From: JAUIIK01 sp963745675
Lineage (GTDB): Bacteria > Chloroflexota > Chloroflexia > Thermomicrobiales > CFX8
Assembly (NCBI GenBank): GCA_963745675.1
Contig: CAVUYM010000032.1
Location: 1-48,676 of the forward strand
DNA length: 48,676 nucleotides
Reading direction: 5' to 3'
Shown: positions 28,084 through 38,001 of the stretch, piece after piece
Layout of the letters: each line of letters begins with the position of its first letter
Numbering within the stretch: the stretch's first letter is position 1
Made by a program: the position numbers and the translations under genes
The notes under the pieces: generated by a model
What the model saw: only the letters and a program-made list of their open reading frames with translations
Databases searched by the model: none
Told to the model about the DNA's origin: nothing

Positions 28084-28854
28084 ATGAAAGGTATTATCCT
28101 GGCCGGCGGTCGTGGCAGCCGGCTCTATCCTCTGACATACGCCACCAATAAACATCTCCTTCCCGTCTATGACCAACCGATGATCTACTATCCGATCTCA
28201 ACACTCGTCTCCGCTGGTATCGATGAAATCATGATCGTCACCGGCGGACAACATGCCGGGGACTTTCTGCCGGTCCTCCGCAATGGGCGCGATTTTGGTG
28301 TGCGTCAGCTCGAATACGCCTATCAGGAAGAAAATGGCGGCATTGCCCAGGCGCTCAGTTTTGCCAGGACCTTCGCCGACGAAGAGCCGATCTGTGTCAT
28401 TCTCGGTGACAACACAACTGATGCCGATATCGGACCTGCCGTCGAAGCTTTCGACGGCGGGGCAACGATCTTCTTGAAGGAAGTACCGGACCCGCACCGC
28501 TTTGGCTGCCCGGTCTTCGCTGAGGACGAACCGACACGGATCATCGAGATCCAGGAAAAGCCCAAGAATCCACGCAGCTCCTTCGCCGTCACCGGTCTCT
28601 ACATATATGACGCGCAGGTTTTTGACTATATATCGACACTGGAACCTTCCGGCCGTGGAGAACTCGAGATCACCGACGTCAACAACCGCTACCTTCAGGA
28701 TGGTCAACTCCACTGGCACGAGCTCGAAGGCTTCTGGAGTGACGCCGGGACCTTTGAGAGCCTCTACCGCACAACCCGCTACTGGGCAGAGAAGAAGCTG
28801 GGTAAGCAGACCGCCGACCGTGTCGCCGCCGGCATCTTCGCCAGCACGCCTTAA
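28084..28854 (+). CDS. rmlA: glucose-1-phosphate thymidylyltransferase (RmlA, short form)
   Basis: Makes dTDP-glucose from glucose-1-phosphate and dTTP, the first step to dTDP-rhamnose. ATG 28084 (KGIILAGGRGSRLYPLT) follows AAAGGATG; the upstream ATG at 28063 has no site. The nucleotide-binding loop GGRGSRLYPLT, the Lys-bearing IEIQEKPKNPRSSFAVTGLY, the Mg-binding LGDNTTD and the terminal GFWSDAGTFESL are all present. At 256 residues it matches the short RmlA forms and lacks the C-terminal allosteric tail of the long ones. The rmlB, C and D genes are not in the window. It may serve the polysaccharide genes upstream, but it is not linked to them. Confidence 0.9.
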   Translation: MKGIILAGGRGSRLYPLTYATNKHLLPVYDQPMIYYPISTLVSAGIDEIMIVTGGQHAGDFLPVLRNGRDFGVRQLEYAYQEENGGIAQALSFARTFADEEPICVILGDNTTDADIGPAVEAFDGGATIFLKEVPDPHRFGCPVFAEDEPTRIIEIQEKPKNPRSSFAVTGLYIYDAQVFDYISTLEPSGRGELEITDVNNRYLQDGQLHWHELEGFWSDAGTFESLYRTTRYWAEKKLGKQTADRVAAGIFASTP

Positions 28855-28985
28855 TACTCTCGCAGATTCCTATCAGGCTCAGGCGAACGCCCCTGCCCAC
28901 CACCCATCCAGAGGACTACAATCCCAATGGGCGACAGGGCCCAGCTGACAGACTGCGACAGCCGCAGAGGGGATAGCCAGAAGTG

Positions 28986-30899
28986 ATGGGTCGGTTACGA
29001 ATTCATCGAAAGCTAGCCATCGCTGGATTGTTGCTGATCACGCTGCTGCTATTGAGCGGCTGCGATTCGACAGACCCGCTGGCGAAGACGTTGCACTGGC
29101 AACGCTACGACGTCACCATCGATATCAACCAGGATGGCACCTTTCAAGTCACTGAAGACCAGGACATCTCATTTGACAGTGGCTACTTCAGCCAGGGCTA
29201 TGCCGTCATCCCGCTCGGCAGGATCGAAGAAATTACTAATGTTCGGGTCTCCGAGGATGGAGTTCCCTACAACCGCGCAACAGAATCATCAAGCCAGACC
29301 AACACCTTCACGGTTACCCAGTTCGGTGGCGAGCTCGATATTCGCTGGTATTTCGATCCGGCGTTCGGCCCGGAAACGCGCAACTTCACGATCAGCTACG
29401 ACGTCTCCGGCGGGCTGCGCGTCTACCCTAACCTCTCGATCAATCAGATCTGGTGGCGTGCAATCGATAAGGATTTCACCGCCGACATCACCAACAGCAC
29501 AATAACGATCAATCTGCCGGCCGAGCTCGCAGCAACTGATCTGACTGCCGAAGTTTTCACCCACAACTACGACAGCAAAGCCGTCGAAATCCAGCAGGTT
29601 GACGGCAACACGATCGTCTTTCGTGCATCGAACATCGACCAGGGCGACATTATCGAGCCGCGGGTGACATTCCCGCGCATTACTACCGCAACCGAACCAG
29701 CCTGGCAGGCGAGCGATGATGCCCGGCGTGCAAGAGAAGAACGGCTCGCACCATACAAGGCGCTGGCGAACGTCCTCTTTCTCGGCGCAGGTCTGATGCT
29801 TGCGGTCGGCGGGCCAGTTGCCCTCTTCGCCATCTGGAACAGCTATGGCCGCGACACGCCGGTCGAGATCCCATTAGACATCCTGCGCGAGCCACCAGAC
29901 GATCTACCGCCAGGCGTCGTTGGCACCCTCATCGACGAACGCGCAGACATCCACGATCTGATCGCAACGATGGTCGATCTGGCCGAACGCGACATCATCC
30001 ATATCGAAGAGGACAACTCCGAGTTTCTCGGGATCACGACATCGAAAGACTGGAAGCTCACGAAGCTCGGCTCTTTCAAAGATCTCAGCGCATCGGAAAA
30101 GTCGCTAGCCAGCGCCCTCTTCGGCTCGAAGTCGGAAGTCAATCTGAAAGACATCCGCCAGAGCTTCGGGCAACAGCAAGGCAAGGTGCGCACAGCCTTC
30201 TACGAGGAGCTCGTCACTCGCGGCTACTTCCCCCGCAATCCGGAGTCAGTCCGCAGCAGATGGAAGGTTGGAGGCTTCGCCCTCTTTGGCGCTATAGCCT
30301 TCATTGGATTCACGCTGTGGTCTTCGATCGGCAGCTTCGCTCCATTCGCGATCGCCGTCCTGATCGGCCTTGGCATCGTGGCGCTGGGCGCCATCATCGC
30401 CTCCCGCTGGATGCCGCGCAAGACACCGAAAGGCGCGGAAGCAGCCGCACGCTGGGTCGCATTCCGCCGCTACCTCGAACGAATCGAGCGGTACGGAGAT
30501 CTGGAAGAAGCGCAGGACATCTTCGCGAAATACCTGCCCTATGCCATCGCCTTCGGCATAGAGAAGAGCTGGGTGCGCAAATTCGCCAAGGTCAACACCC
30601 CCGCTCCTCACTGGTACGGCTCAGGCTATGGACGCAGCGGGCGCGGCGGCCGGCCGGTCATTGTCGATAGCGGGCGAGGGGGCGGCTTCAACGCTCCCGG
30701 AATGCCCTCCCTCGATAGTATGAGCCAGGGCTTCTCGGGATCTCTTCAAAGTATGAGCAACGGTCTCTTCAGCATGTTCAATGAGGCCTCATCATCATTC
30801 CGACCCTACTCCACTTCGAGCGGATCATCGGGCGGCTTTGGCGGCGGCGGAGGTGGTGGCGGGGGTGGCGGCGGAGGCGGTGGCCGCGGCTTCAGCTAG
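28986..30899 (+). CDS. DUF2207 membrane protein with glycine-rich tail
   Basis: 637 residues. It begins with a lipoprotein-type signal, GLLLITLLLLSGCDS. A large extracytoplasmic beta domain follows, with DVTIDINQDGTFQVTEDQDI and YFSQGYAVIPLGRIEEITNV, then a membrane segment near residue 265 (NVLFLGAGLMLAVGGPVALF). Next are a cytosolic winged-helix-like region, two more membrane segments near 430-470, and a C-terminal tail rich in Gly and Ser ending in an unbroken run of glycines. This order is typical of the widespread DUF2207 family, whose role is unknown. GTG 28983 directly before is an alternative start. It ends in an eight-base overlap with the convergent FAD monooxygenase gene. Confidence 0.85.
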   Translation: MGRLRIHRKLAIAGLLLITLLLLSGCDSTDPLAKTLHWQRYDVTIDINQDGTFQVTEDQDISFDSGYFSQGYAVIPLGRIEEITNVRVSEDGVPYNRATESSSQTNTFTVTQFGGELDIRWYFDPAFGPETRNFTISYDVSGGLRVYPNLSINQIWWRAIDKDFTADITNSTITINLPAELAATDLTAEVFTHNYDSKAVEIQQVDGNTIVFRASNIDQGDIIEPRVTFPRITTATEPAWQASDDARRAREERLAPYKALANVLFLGAGLMLAVGGPVALFAIWNSYGRDTPVEIPLDILREPPDDLPPGVVGTLIDERADIHDLIATMVDLAERDIIHIEEDNSEFLGITTSKDWKLTKLGSFKDLSASEKSLASALFGSKSEVNLKDIRQSFGQQQGKVRTAFYEELVTRGYFPRNPESVRSRWKVGGFALFGAIAFIGFTLWSSIGSFAPFAIAVLIGLGIVALGAIIASRWMPRKTPKGAEAAARWVAFRRYLERIERYGDLEEAQDIFAKYLPYAIAFGIEKSWVRKFAKVNTPAPHWYGSGYGRSGRGGRPVIVDSGRGGGFNAPGMPSLDSMSQGFSGSLQSMSNGLFSMFNEASSSFRPYSTSSGSSGGFGGGGGGGGGGGGGGGRGFS

Positions 30900-32120
30900 C
30901 CGCGATCGAGTCCGCAAAATAGTCATCGAAGGTGACCCGGTCGTCGTACCAGAGGCGCATGAACTCAGTCAGCGCGGCATCGGAGACGATGCGTTCGCCC
31001 ATCAGTTCGGCTTGAGCATCGGTGCGATAGATGTCTGGCCGGGCGACGATGTGGGTCAGCTGGTATTTCGGCCAGGTCGATGCACGTAGCTTCGCTGCAT
31101 AGCCATCGAGGCGCTCGGCTGAGATGCCACCGTCGAGCGCGGCGGCCAGCCATTCCGCCCCGCGCAAGGCTTCGTTGACACCACGCCCGGCAATCGGGTC
31201 CTTCTGATGAACGGCATCGCCAACCAGCGCCCAACCGGGCCCGTGCGCCTGACGGTAATAGCCCTCGATGCCGGCGATTCCCGAGACCTGCGACGCCAGC
31301 TCGGCGTCACGCAATAGCATCTCGCCAACCGGATGAGCTCTGACCCGTTCCAGGTAGTTGGCAGTGTGATCCTGGCGGAATTCATCGAAATCATCGTTGA
31401 TATGCGCCGTAGAGAACCATCTGCAAGCCGTCGTTGGTCGCGGTAGAGCCGATGAAGCTTGTCCTGAGCGGAGTCGAAGGATCAATCTCGGCTGACGAGA
31501 CGATGAACGAGTCCTCCGGTTCGGGTGGCGTCGCCCCGCTGAAGTAGCCGTAATACCAGTAACGCCCGGCTGGCATCACATCGAAGATCTCCGCCCCGAC
31601 CTCATGAGCAATCCGCGAGTTGCGGCCATCGGCGCCGATAACGAGTTCAGCATCCACCCGCCTCGACTCGCCGTCAATCTCGCACTCGACGCCGACCACC
31701 CGCTCACCATCGCGTAGCAGACCGGTCACCCGGGCATGGTCGTGCGCATCGACGCCAGGACTGGCAGCTGCGCGGCGGAAGAGGGCTCCATCAAGGACCG
31801 TCCGGCGCGGGCAGATCCCGAAGTCGACGCCGTCGATCTCAACCAGATCGGCCACCAGCCGGTCTTCGCCATCCCAGCTCTGGAAGTGGCGAATCTCCGG
31901 CACCCCGCTGGCCAGCACCTCGTCCAGCACGCCGAGGCGCCCAAGCGCCGCCGTGCCATCCGGCCAGAGGTAATGCGTCGAGAGCGTGTCCGACGGCATC
32001 GCCGCCCGTTCGAGCAGCAAAATCCGGTAGCCGTGCCGCGACGAGCGCGATCGCCGAGGCCGATCCTGCTATCCGGCCACCAACGATGATGATGTCGTAC
32101 TTCTCTGCGATGTCTTGCAT
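30892..32120 (-). pseudogene. FAD-dependent monooxygenase (PHBH-like), frame-broken
   Basis: Aromatic- or terpenoid-type flavin monooxygenase/reductase of about 410 residues. The N-terminus is KYDIIIVGGRIAGSASAIAL (FAD-binding). After a frame change near 32030 it continues LLERAAMPSDTLSTHYLWPD, DLVEIDGVDFGICPRRTVLD and ELVIGADGRNSRIAHEVGA (DG motif). After another near 31420 it shows GWALVGDAVHQKDPIAGRG and VNEALRGAEWLAAAL (GD motif). A short repeat (31456-31481) lies in frame in the middle and adds about seven residues (PSTPLRT) absent from related sequences as I know them. The start ATG 32120 is preferred for its spacing to GGAAG; 32144 is possible. Confidence 0.8.
31456..31481. repeat. short dispersed repeat inside a coding region
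   Basis: CTTGTCCTGAGCGGAGTCGA followed by AGG belongs to a short intergenic repeat that I have seen in many bacterial genomes. Here it is translated in frame within the monooxygenase. Confidence 0.4.
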
Positions 32121-32165
32121 CTTCCGACCATCTCTGTATGCCATGCGATCACCTGGTTAACAAGT

Positions 32166-32200
32166 ATGCCCGCCGATCATGAAAAATGATCGGCGGGCAT
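32166..32200. terminator. 15-bp perfect hairpin, terminator-like, no T-run
   Basis: ATGCCCGCCGATCAT and its exact complement ATGATCGGCGGGCAT flank GAAAA. It lies just beyond the 3' end of the first beta-helix gene. Neither strand has a T-run, so factor-independent termination is uncertain. Confidence 0.5.
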
Positions 32201-32237
32201 CGCGCTAGATCAAGCCCTCGGCACAGTGCAGGCCGGG

Positions 32238-33588
32238 CTACAGCGTCGCCGGGATGAAGTTCGGCAACTCATTCGCCAGACACGACTGCGTGATCTTCGA
32301 CCCACCGGTTGGCGCCGGTGTAGCGGTTCACACAGGTTAGAAGATCACCGTCGTCGGGCATCAGGTGCGCCTGGCGCGGCGGATTGCAGGTCGCGGTGAA
32401 GGAGAGCGCGCCGGTATAGGCGTCGATGCAGAAGGTCGCAGGATAGATCTCCGGCACATCCAGCTCGTCGTGTCTGGGAGGGCACACTCCGCTAAGCGGG
32501 CTCATCACCCGGCCAGTGTAGGGGTTGACACACAGCGGGTAGGTCGCCGCCGTCTGAACCTCGACGGCACCGATGTCGCAGCCCAATCCCGACGGTCGCG
32601 GATAACCTCGCTGATCCTCACTCGTGAGGCAAACCGAAGTGTCTAAAGCATCAGAATCGGCGGCGAGCAGCATGGTCTCCGTTGGGCCACCATTCTCCTG
32701 AAGTGGACCGAGGTTGACGTTCACGCTGTCCTGAATATCGTTCGCTTGATTGAAATTACAGGAGGTGTCATCGCTCAGATTAGACCCTTGCGAAGTGATC
32801 GTCCCGGCGCAATTAGGTCTGGTTGGCGCCGTATTCCCAGCCACTATCGAGCCAGCAACGGTAACATTGCCACCTGATTTGTCAATTGCGCCACCTTGGT
32901 CATCGGCCATATTGCCGCTCAATGTGCTCGATGTAATCACCAGGGTGGAATTATTTTGTGTGGCAATAGCGCCGCCGTCAGACCGCGCACTATTTCCCGT
33001 GAAAGTGCTCGTGGTGATCGTGGTGGCTGCATAAGTCTCCAGGATAGCGCCACCAAGGTCATTCGAGATATTCCCCTCGAATGTACTGGATGTGACTTCC
33101 AGTTCGCCCAGAACAACGGCGATCGCCCCGCCGCCACCGTCATCAACGGTACGGTTGTTGCGGAACGTGGAAGATGTAACTTTGAGCAACCCATGCTCGA
33201 CATATACTGCCCCACCGTCATCATCAACTATTCTGCCGTTCTGAAGCGTGATATTTCGGAGGTCGAGCGTCGCTTCGGATACGACACGGAAATGCCGTCG
33301 CGTGTCATTTCCATCGAGCGTGATCTGATGTCCGCCATCAACTATGACTGTATTGCTATTCGAGATCGTCTTTGTAGTCGTGAAGATAATCGTCGCTGGC
33401 CCACCACAATCGAAGGTGATCGTCCCGCCACCATTCGTCTGAGCAGTCGCGAGAGCAGTGTTGAACGCCGCTTCGGTGCAGCTCACCGCACTACCAGTCC
33501 CAACGACTGCGTTGTCGGCCACGACTTCCACCGGCAACAACGGAACCAGTATGGCGAGCAATCCGAGCGCTAGCACAACCCTCAACAT
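32238..33588 (-). pseudogene. secreted parallel beta-helix protein 1 with three C-V-N-x-Y-T-G modules, C-terminal frameshift
   Basis: About 450 residues. ATG 33588 (LRVVLALGLLAILVPLLPVE) begins a signal peptide that ends near VVADNAVV. The body is a right-handed parallel beta-helix built of degenerate rungs such as VTSSTFRNNRTVDDGGGGAI and STFTGNSARSDGGAIATQNN. The C-terminal region has LCVNPYTGRVMSPLSGVCPP, FCIDAYTGALSFTATCNPP and TCVNRYTGANRWVEDHA. Compared with paralogue 2, one extra T at 32287 shifts the last codons; corrected, the protein ends SCLANELPNFIPATL at 32238 instead of VVSGE at 32269. It has no sorting signal. Surface adhesion or polysaccharide binding are plausible roles. Confidence 0.8.
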
Positions 33589-33674
33589 TAGTCGCCTCAA
33601 ATCTTCCGAGAACTACTTGTATTGCCGTCGTTCAGTCTACCGCCCGATCGTACATCGCACAACTCGCATTCAAT

Positions 33675-33720
33675 TGGAATGCGAGCGACATAACTGCCGC
33701 CCGCATTCCAACTATCCGCT
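33675..33720. terminator. hairpin after beta-helix gene 2
   Basis: TGGAATGCG (33675-33683) and CGCATTCCA (33712-33720) are exact complements with GC-rich filling between them. It starts 13 bases past the stop of the gene at 33733. There is no T-run. Confidence 0.4.
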
Positions 33721-33732
33721 GTTCCGCGAAGC

Positions 33733-35889
33733 TCAGAGCGTCGCAGGGATGAAGTTCGGCAACTCAGTCGGCAGACACGACGCGTGATCTTCGACCCACC
33801 GGTTGGCGCCGGTGTAGCGGTTCACACAGGTTAGAAGATCACCGTCGTCGGGCATCAAGTGTGCCAGCTGTGGCGGATTGCAAGTCGCGGTGAAGGAAAC
33901 CGCGCCGGTATAGGCATTGATACAGAATGTCGCAGGATAGATCTCCGGCACATCCAGCTCGTAGTGTCTGGGAGGGCACACTCCGCTCAACGGGCTCATC
34001 ACCCGGCCAGTGTAGGGGTTGACACACAGCGGGTAGGTCGCCTCCGTCTGAAGCTCGACCGCGCCGATCTCACAAGCGTCGCCCACCGGACGGGGCCGCA
34101 GACGCTGATCTGTGGCAGCACACTCACCACCGTTCTCGAAAGCGTCACCGGCCATACCTGGCAAATGGGTCATCGTCGGGCCGCCGTTGTCCTGGAGCGG
34201 ACCCAGATCCGGATCGCTATCCGGCCAATCGGTCAACTGATCGAGATTGCAGCTATCGTCGCTGTCGAGGTTGTAGCCCTCTGAATTGAACGCCCCGTCA
34301 CAGTCGTCATACTCATTGTCGGCGACGATCGTATTGCGCAACGTCACCGGGACATTTTCATCCTCATAGATCCCACTGCCATCATCATCAGAATCGTTGT
34401 TCGTGATGGTCGAGTTATAGATGAACACCTCGCCATTGCTATCGCCAGAGAAGATGCCGCCGCCGTCGCCATCCGCATTATTCCCTGATATCGTGCTGGA
34501 TTCGATCGTCGCCAACGTGCCGTCCAGATGCAGTGCGCCACCGTCACCGCCTGCATCGTTGTCGGAGAAGGTGCTGCGAATGATCGTCAGACTATCGTCT
34601 TCCTCTTCATTTTCGTCGTAATCAATCGCACCGCCATCATCGTCGGCAACGTTGCCGACGAATGTCGATTCGGTGATCGTCGTATCTCCGCCGTCGGGGT
34701 CGAGAGCGCCGCCATCATCAGCTGCTTCATTACTTTCGAAGCGCGAGTTGGTGATTTCCAGCAACCCACCCCACAAAGTGATTGCTCCTCCGTCTCCGCT
34801 TGCATAATTGTCGACAAACGTCGTATTCGTGATCGTCACCGAGATACTGTCGTCATAGATGAGAATCGCTCCGCCGGTGCTGTCCTCGGAGTAATTCCCG
34901 GAGAACGTGCTGTCACTGATCGTGACGGTCGAGTCGTCCGTCCAGATCGCGCCACCCTCGAACCAGGCATGATTGTCAGTGAATTCCGTGCCGATGACCG
35001 TCAATGTGGCTTCATTGTCGATTGCCCCGGCATCTTCATCATATGAATTATTGTTGATGAAGTGGCTATTCGTGATCGTCGTCGATCCGCCGCCATCATT
35101 GTCGATTGCCCCACCAGAGTAGTAAGCGGTGTTACCAGTAAACGTGCTCGTCCCGATCGTCAGCGTGGCGTCGCTAAAGATTGCACCGCCATCTTCATTC
35201 GTCGATTCGTTTGAGGTGAAACTCGAGCCATTGATCGTGACCGTAGTCCCTTCCTCCGCGTAGATCGCTCCGCCCGTGTCGTAGGACTCGTTGTCAGTAA
35301 AGCTACTGTCGGTGACAGTCAGCGTACCGGGGTCGACATCAATCGCACCGGCATATTCAGCAGAATTGTTCGTAAAACTCGTGCGTGTGACCTCTACCAC
35401 ACCGCCATCGAGGTCGATCGCGCCGCCCTCCCAGCCTCCTTCGTTGCTGTCGAAGCTGCTGTCGAAGACACGCAGCGTGCCGAGCACGTTGATCGCACCG
35501 CCGAGATCGGGATCGTCCGCATCCGACGCATCGTTACCATTGTTGATAGCTATGTTGCGCAGCTCCAGCGTCGCTCCCGCTTCGACGTTGAACATGCGGG
35601 TGGTATCCCCGCCGTCAAGCGTGATCAGATCAGCGCCGTCGATCACAACCGTATTGCCGGTCGTGATCGTCTTTACATCTGTGAAGGTAATCGTCGTCGC
35701 GCCGCCACAGGCGAAGGTGATCGTTCCGCCGCCATTGGTCAGCGCCGTCGCCAGCGCAGTGTTGAAGTCTCCTTCAAGGCATGGACTGCTGACCACCGCA
35801 TTGTCCGCAACCACCACCCCGACCGGCAGCAGCGGCACGAGCGCCGCCAGCAAACCGAGTGCCATCAGGAATCGCCCTGTGCGTCGCAT
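33733..35889 (-). CDS. secreted parallel beta-helix protein 2 with three C-V-N-x-Y-T-G modules
   Basis: 718 residues from ATG 35889, with AGGGGAA upstream; ATG 35925 lacks such a site. The signal peptide is FLMALGLLAALVPLLPVGVV. About 25 beta-helix rungs of 20-25 residues follow, each like SSFTDNESYDTGGAIYAEEG, very rich in Asp, Asn, Gly and Glu. The C-terminus has LCVNPYTGRVMSPLSGVCPP, FCINAYTGAVSFTATCNPP and TCVNRYTGANRWVEDHASCLP. The frame is intact, so this is the reference copy for the family of four. The acidic rungs suggest Ca2+ binding. It shares upstream sequence (GAGGTGACGAATTC...) with copies 3 and 4, so the family is likely co-regulated. Confidence 0.88.
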   Translation of the reverse strand: MRRTGRFLMALGLLAALVPLLPVGVVVADNAVVSSPCLEGDFNTALATALTNGGGTITFACGGATTITFTDVKTITTGNTVVIDGADLITLDGGDTTRMFNVEAGATLELRNIAINNGNDASDADDPDLGGAINVLGTLRVFDSSFDSNEGGWEGGAIDLDGGVVEVTRTSFTNNSAEYAGAIDVDPGTLTVTDSSFTDNESYDTGGAIYAEEGTTVTINGSSFTSNESTNEDGGAIFSDATLTIGTSTFTGNTAYYSGGAIDNDGGGSTTITNSHFINNNSYDEDAGAIDNEATLTVIGTEFTDNHAWFEGGAIWTDDSTVTISDSTFSGNYSEDSTGGAILIYDDSISVTITNTTFVDNYASGDGGAITLWGGLLEITNSRFESNEAADDGGALDPDGGDTTITESTFVGNVADDDGGAIDYDENEEEDDSLTIIRSTFSDNDAGGDGGALHLDGTLATIESSTISGNNADGDGGGIFSGDSNGEVFIYNSTITNNDSDDDGSGIYEDENVPVTLRNTIVADNEYDDCDGAFNSEGYNLDSDDSCNLDQLTDWPDSDPDLGPLQDNGGPTMTHLPGMAGDAFENGGECAATDQRLRPRPVGDACEIGAVELQTEATYPLCVNPYTGRVMSPLSGVCPPRHYELDVPEIYPATFCINAYTGAVSFTATCNPPQLAHLMPDDGDLLTCVNRYTGANRWVEDHASCLPTELPNFIPATL

Positions 35890-36037
35890 TATCGTTCCCC
35901 TTTGTTCCCGCATAGAATTCGTCACCTCAGTCTAGCCTCTGTACGTGCAGGCGGCAACGCGACCGGTCCAAATGTAGCCCTCATCTCCCATGACGGCTCG
36001 CCCAGCAGGGCCAGTGCCTGCCGGACAGCACAAGCAG

Positions 36038-36074
36038 ATGCCCCGAAGCAGACAATCTGTCCACTCCGGGGCAT
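36038..36074. terminator. hairpin after beta-helix gene 3
   Basis: ATGCCCCG (36038-36045) pairs with CGGGGCAT (36067-36074), with an inner CAGA/TCTG stem. It lies some 53 bases past the gene's stop, with no T-run. Confidence 0.45.
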
Positions 36075-36126
36075 CACTTCAGCTCACTTATCTCAACAGA
36101 CGCTCACGTCTGCTGGCCATCGCTGG

Positions 36127-37764
36127 CTATACCGGTACAACCGCCTCTGCCGGCACAATGTTCGGCACTTCGTTCGGTCGACACTCGCCATACGTTTCCA
36201 CTCGCCGGTTCGCTCCCGTGTAGCGGTTCACACAGGTGAACAGGTTGCCATCGTCCGGCACAACATGGAGCTGCGCTCGTGGCGGGCAATTCGCACCGCT
36301 CAGGTAGGAGACCGCACCAGTGTAGGGGTTGATGCAGAAGCTCATCGGGTAGTCGTCTGGCACCAGCAGTTCGGTTTCGGATCCCAAACAGCCCCCGCCG
36401 TTCACCGGGCTCCGCAACTGACCAGTGTAGGGATTGACGCAGAGCGGATACTGCGCTGCCGTCTGCAGTTCGACGGCGCCGATGTCACAACCCGCTCCCG
36501 ACGGTCGTGGCAGACCGCGCTGGTCCAGCGCCGGACAGTTCGGATCGCCATTATCGATCGCGTCGCTGTTGCCTCCTGGCAAGTGCGTCTCGGTATAGCC
36601 GCCGTTGTTCGCCAGATCGGCCAGATCGGCGTCGGCGTCGTACAGGTCCGTTAGCTGATCCAGATCGCAAGTGTCATCGCTGTCGAGGTTATAGCCGTTG
36701 CTGTTGAAGTCACCGTAGCAATCTTCGCTGTCATTATTAGCGATGATCGTGTTCAACAGATTGACCGTGCCGCCATAGTCGTTAAAGATCCCGCCGCCGT
36801 CATCATATGCATCGTTGTCGGTAATCGTCGAACTATTGAGCGTGACGACACCCTCATAGTAGTCGACCTGGATGGCGCCCCCATCATCATCCGGCTTCGT
36901 TCCCGGAGAAGGTGCTGCTGGTGATCGTGACCGTCGCGTCCTCAACCTGAATCGCGCCACCATCATCGTCGGCATAATTATTCGAGAAGGTTGTACGCAG
37001 GATCGTCACCGATCCGCCATCAATGTCGCCATCGATGTCGATCGCGCCACCGTCCCCATCCTCGGCATCGTTGTTGTCGAAGGTGCTGTCTTCGATGATT
37101 ACCGTGCCGCCATCAAGTTCCATCACCCCGCCGTCGTCATACGCCGCATTGTCCCGGAAGGTACTGCGCTTGATCGTCAGCGTCGTCTCTTCATTCGTCT
37201 CGAGCGACGCCACCATCACCATCCGAATAATTGTCGAAGAACTCGGAGTCGGTGATCGTCATGATCGAACCGGCCACTTCACTGTATTCTCCGAGTGCGC
37301 CGCCGTTGTCAATACGCAGTAATTACTCGAGACCGTGCTCTTCGCGATCAGTCTACTGTTGCCGCCGCTGTTTCGATATCGCACCACCACCAGCCGCCGG
37401 TGTTGCCATTCGTCAGTGTGATATTGCGCACTTCCAGCGAGTCGCTCCAGCGTCGACCTGGAACAGACGCGTCGAATCGTCGCCATCCAGCGTGATCAGA
37501 TTCGCACCGTCGATAACAACGATGTTGCCGGTCGTTGATCGTCTTCTGCGCTGGAAAAGACAATCGTCGCCGGCACCGCCACAGTTGAAGGTGATCGTCC
37601 CGCCACCACCCGTCTGTGCCATCGCCAGCGCTGCATCAAACTCTGCTTCCCCGCACGGTGCTGCCACCACCGCATTTCCAGCCACCACCACCCCGACCGG
37701 CAGCAGCGGCACCAATGCCAGCCAGCAAACCAATCGCCATCAACAATCGCCATGGTCGTCGCAT
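36127..37764 (-). pseudogene. secreted parallel beta-helix protein 3 (tandem copy), frame-broken
   Basis: ATG 37764 follows AGGGGAA. The signal peptide and first region read LLPVGVVVAGNAVVAAPCGE and AEFDAALAMAQTGGGGTITF. Frames then change several times (near 37560, 37440-37380, 37215 and 36893). The body has acidic rungs such as SSTITDNDAYDDGGGIFNDY. The C-terminus is complete: LCVNPYTGQLRSPVNGGGCL, FCINPYTGAVSYLSGANCPP and TCVNRYTGANRRVETYGECR. The break near 36893 is an extra C relative to the tandem copy 4, which is intact at that place. About 535 residues if restored. Confidence 0.78.
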
Positions 37765-37911
37765 TATGCATTCCCCTGTTCCCGCATCGAATTCGTCACC
37801 TCAGTCTAACGGCTGTACGTGCAGGCGGCAACACGACCGGTCCAAATGTAGCCCTCATCTCCCATGACGGCTCGCCCAGCAGGGCCAGTGCCTGCCGGAC
37901 AGCACAAGCAG

Positions 37912-37948
37912 ATGCCCCGAAGCAGACAGTCTGTCCACTCCGGGGCAT
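37912..37948. terminator. hairpin after beta-helix gene 4
   Basis: Second copy of the hairpin at 36038-36074 (ATGCCCCG/CGGGGCAT), with a slightly longer inner stem. No T-run. Confidence 0.45.
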
Positions 37949-38001
37949 CACTTCGGCTCATCGTATCTCAACAGACGCTCACGTCTGCTGGCCATCGCTA
38001 G

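Noticed and set aside
36872..37809. Plus-strand ORFs opposite the beta-helix genes
   Set aside because: They are mirror frames of acidic repeat codons; signal peptides, ribosome-binding sites and family motifs all lie on the minus strand.
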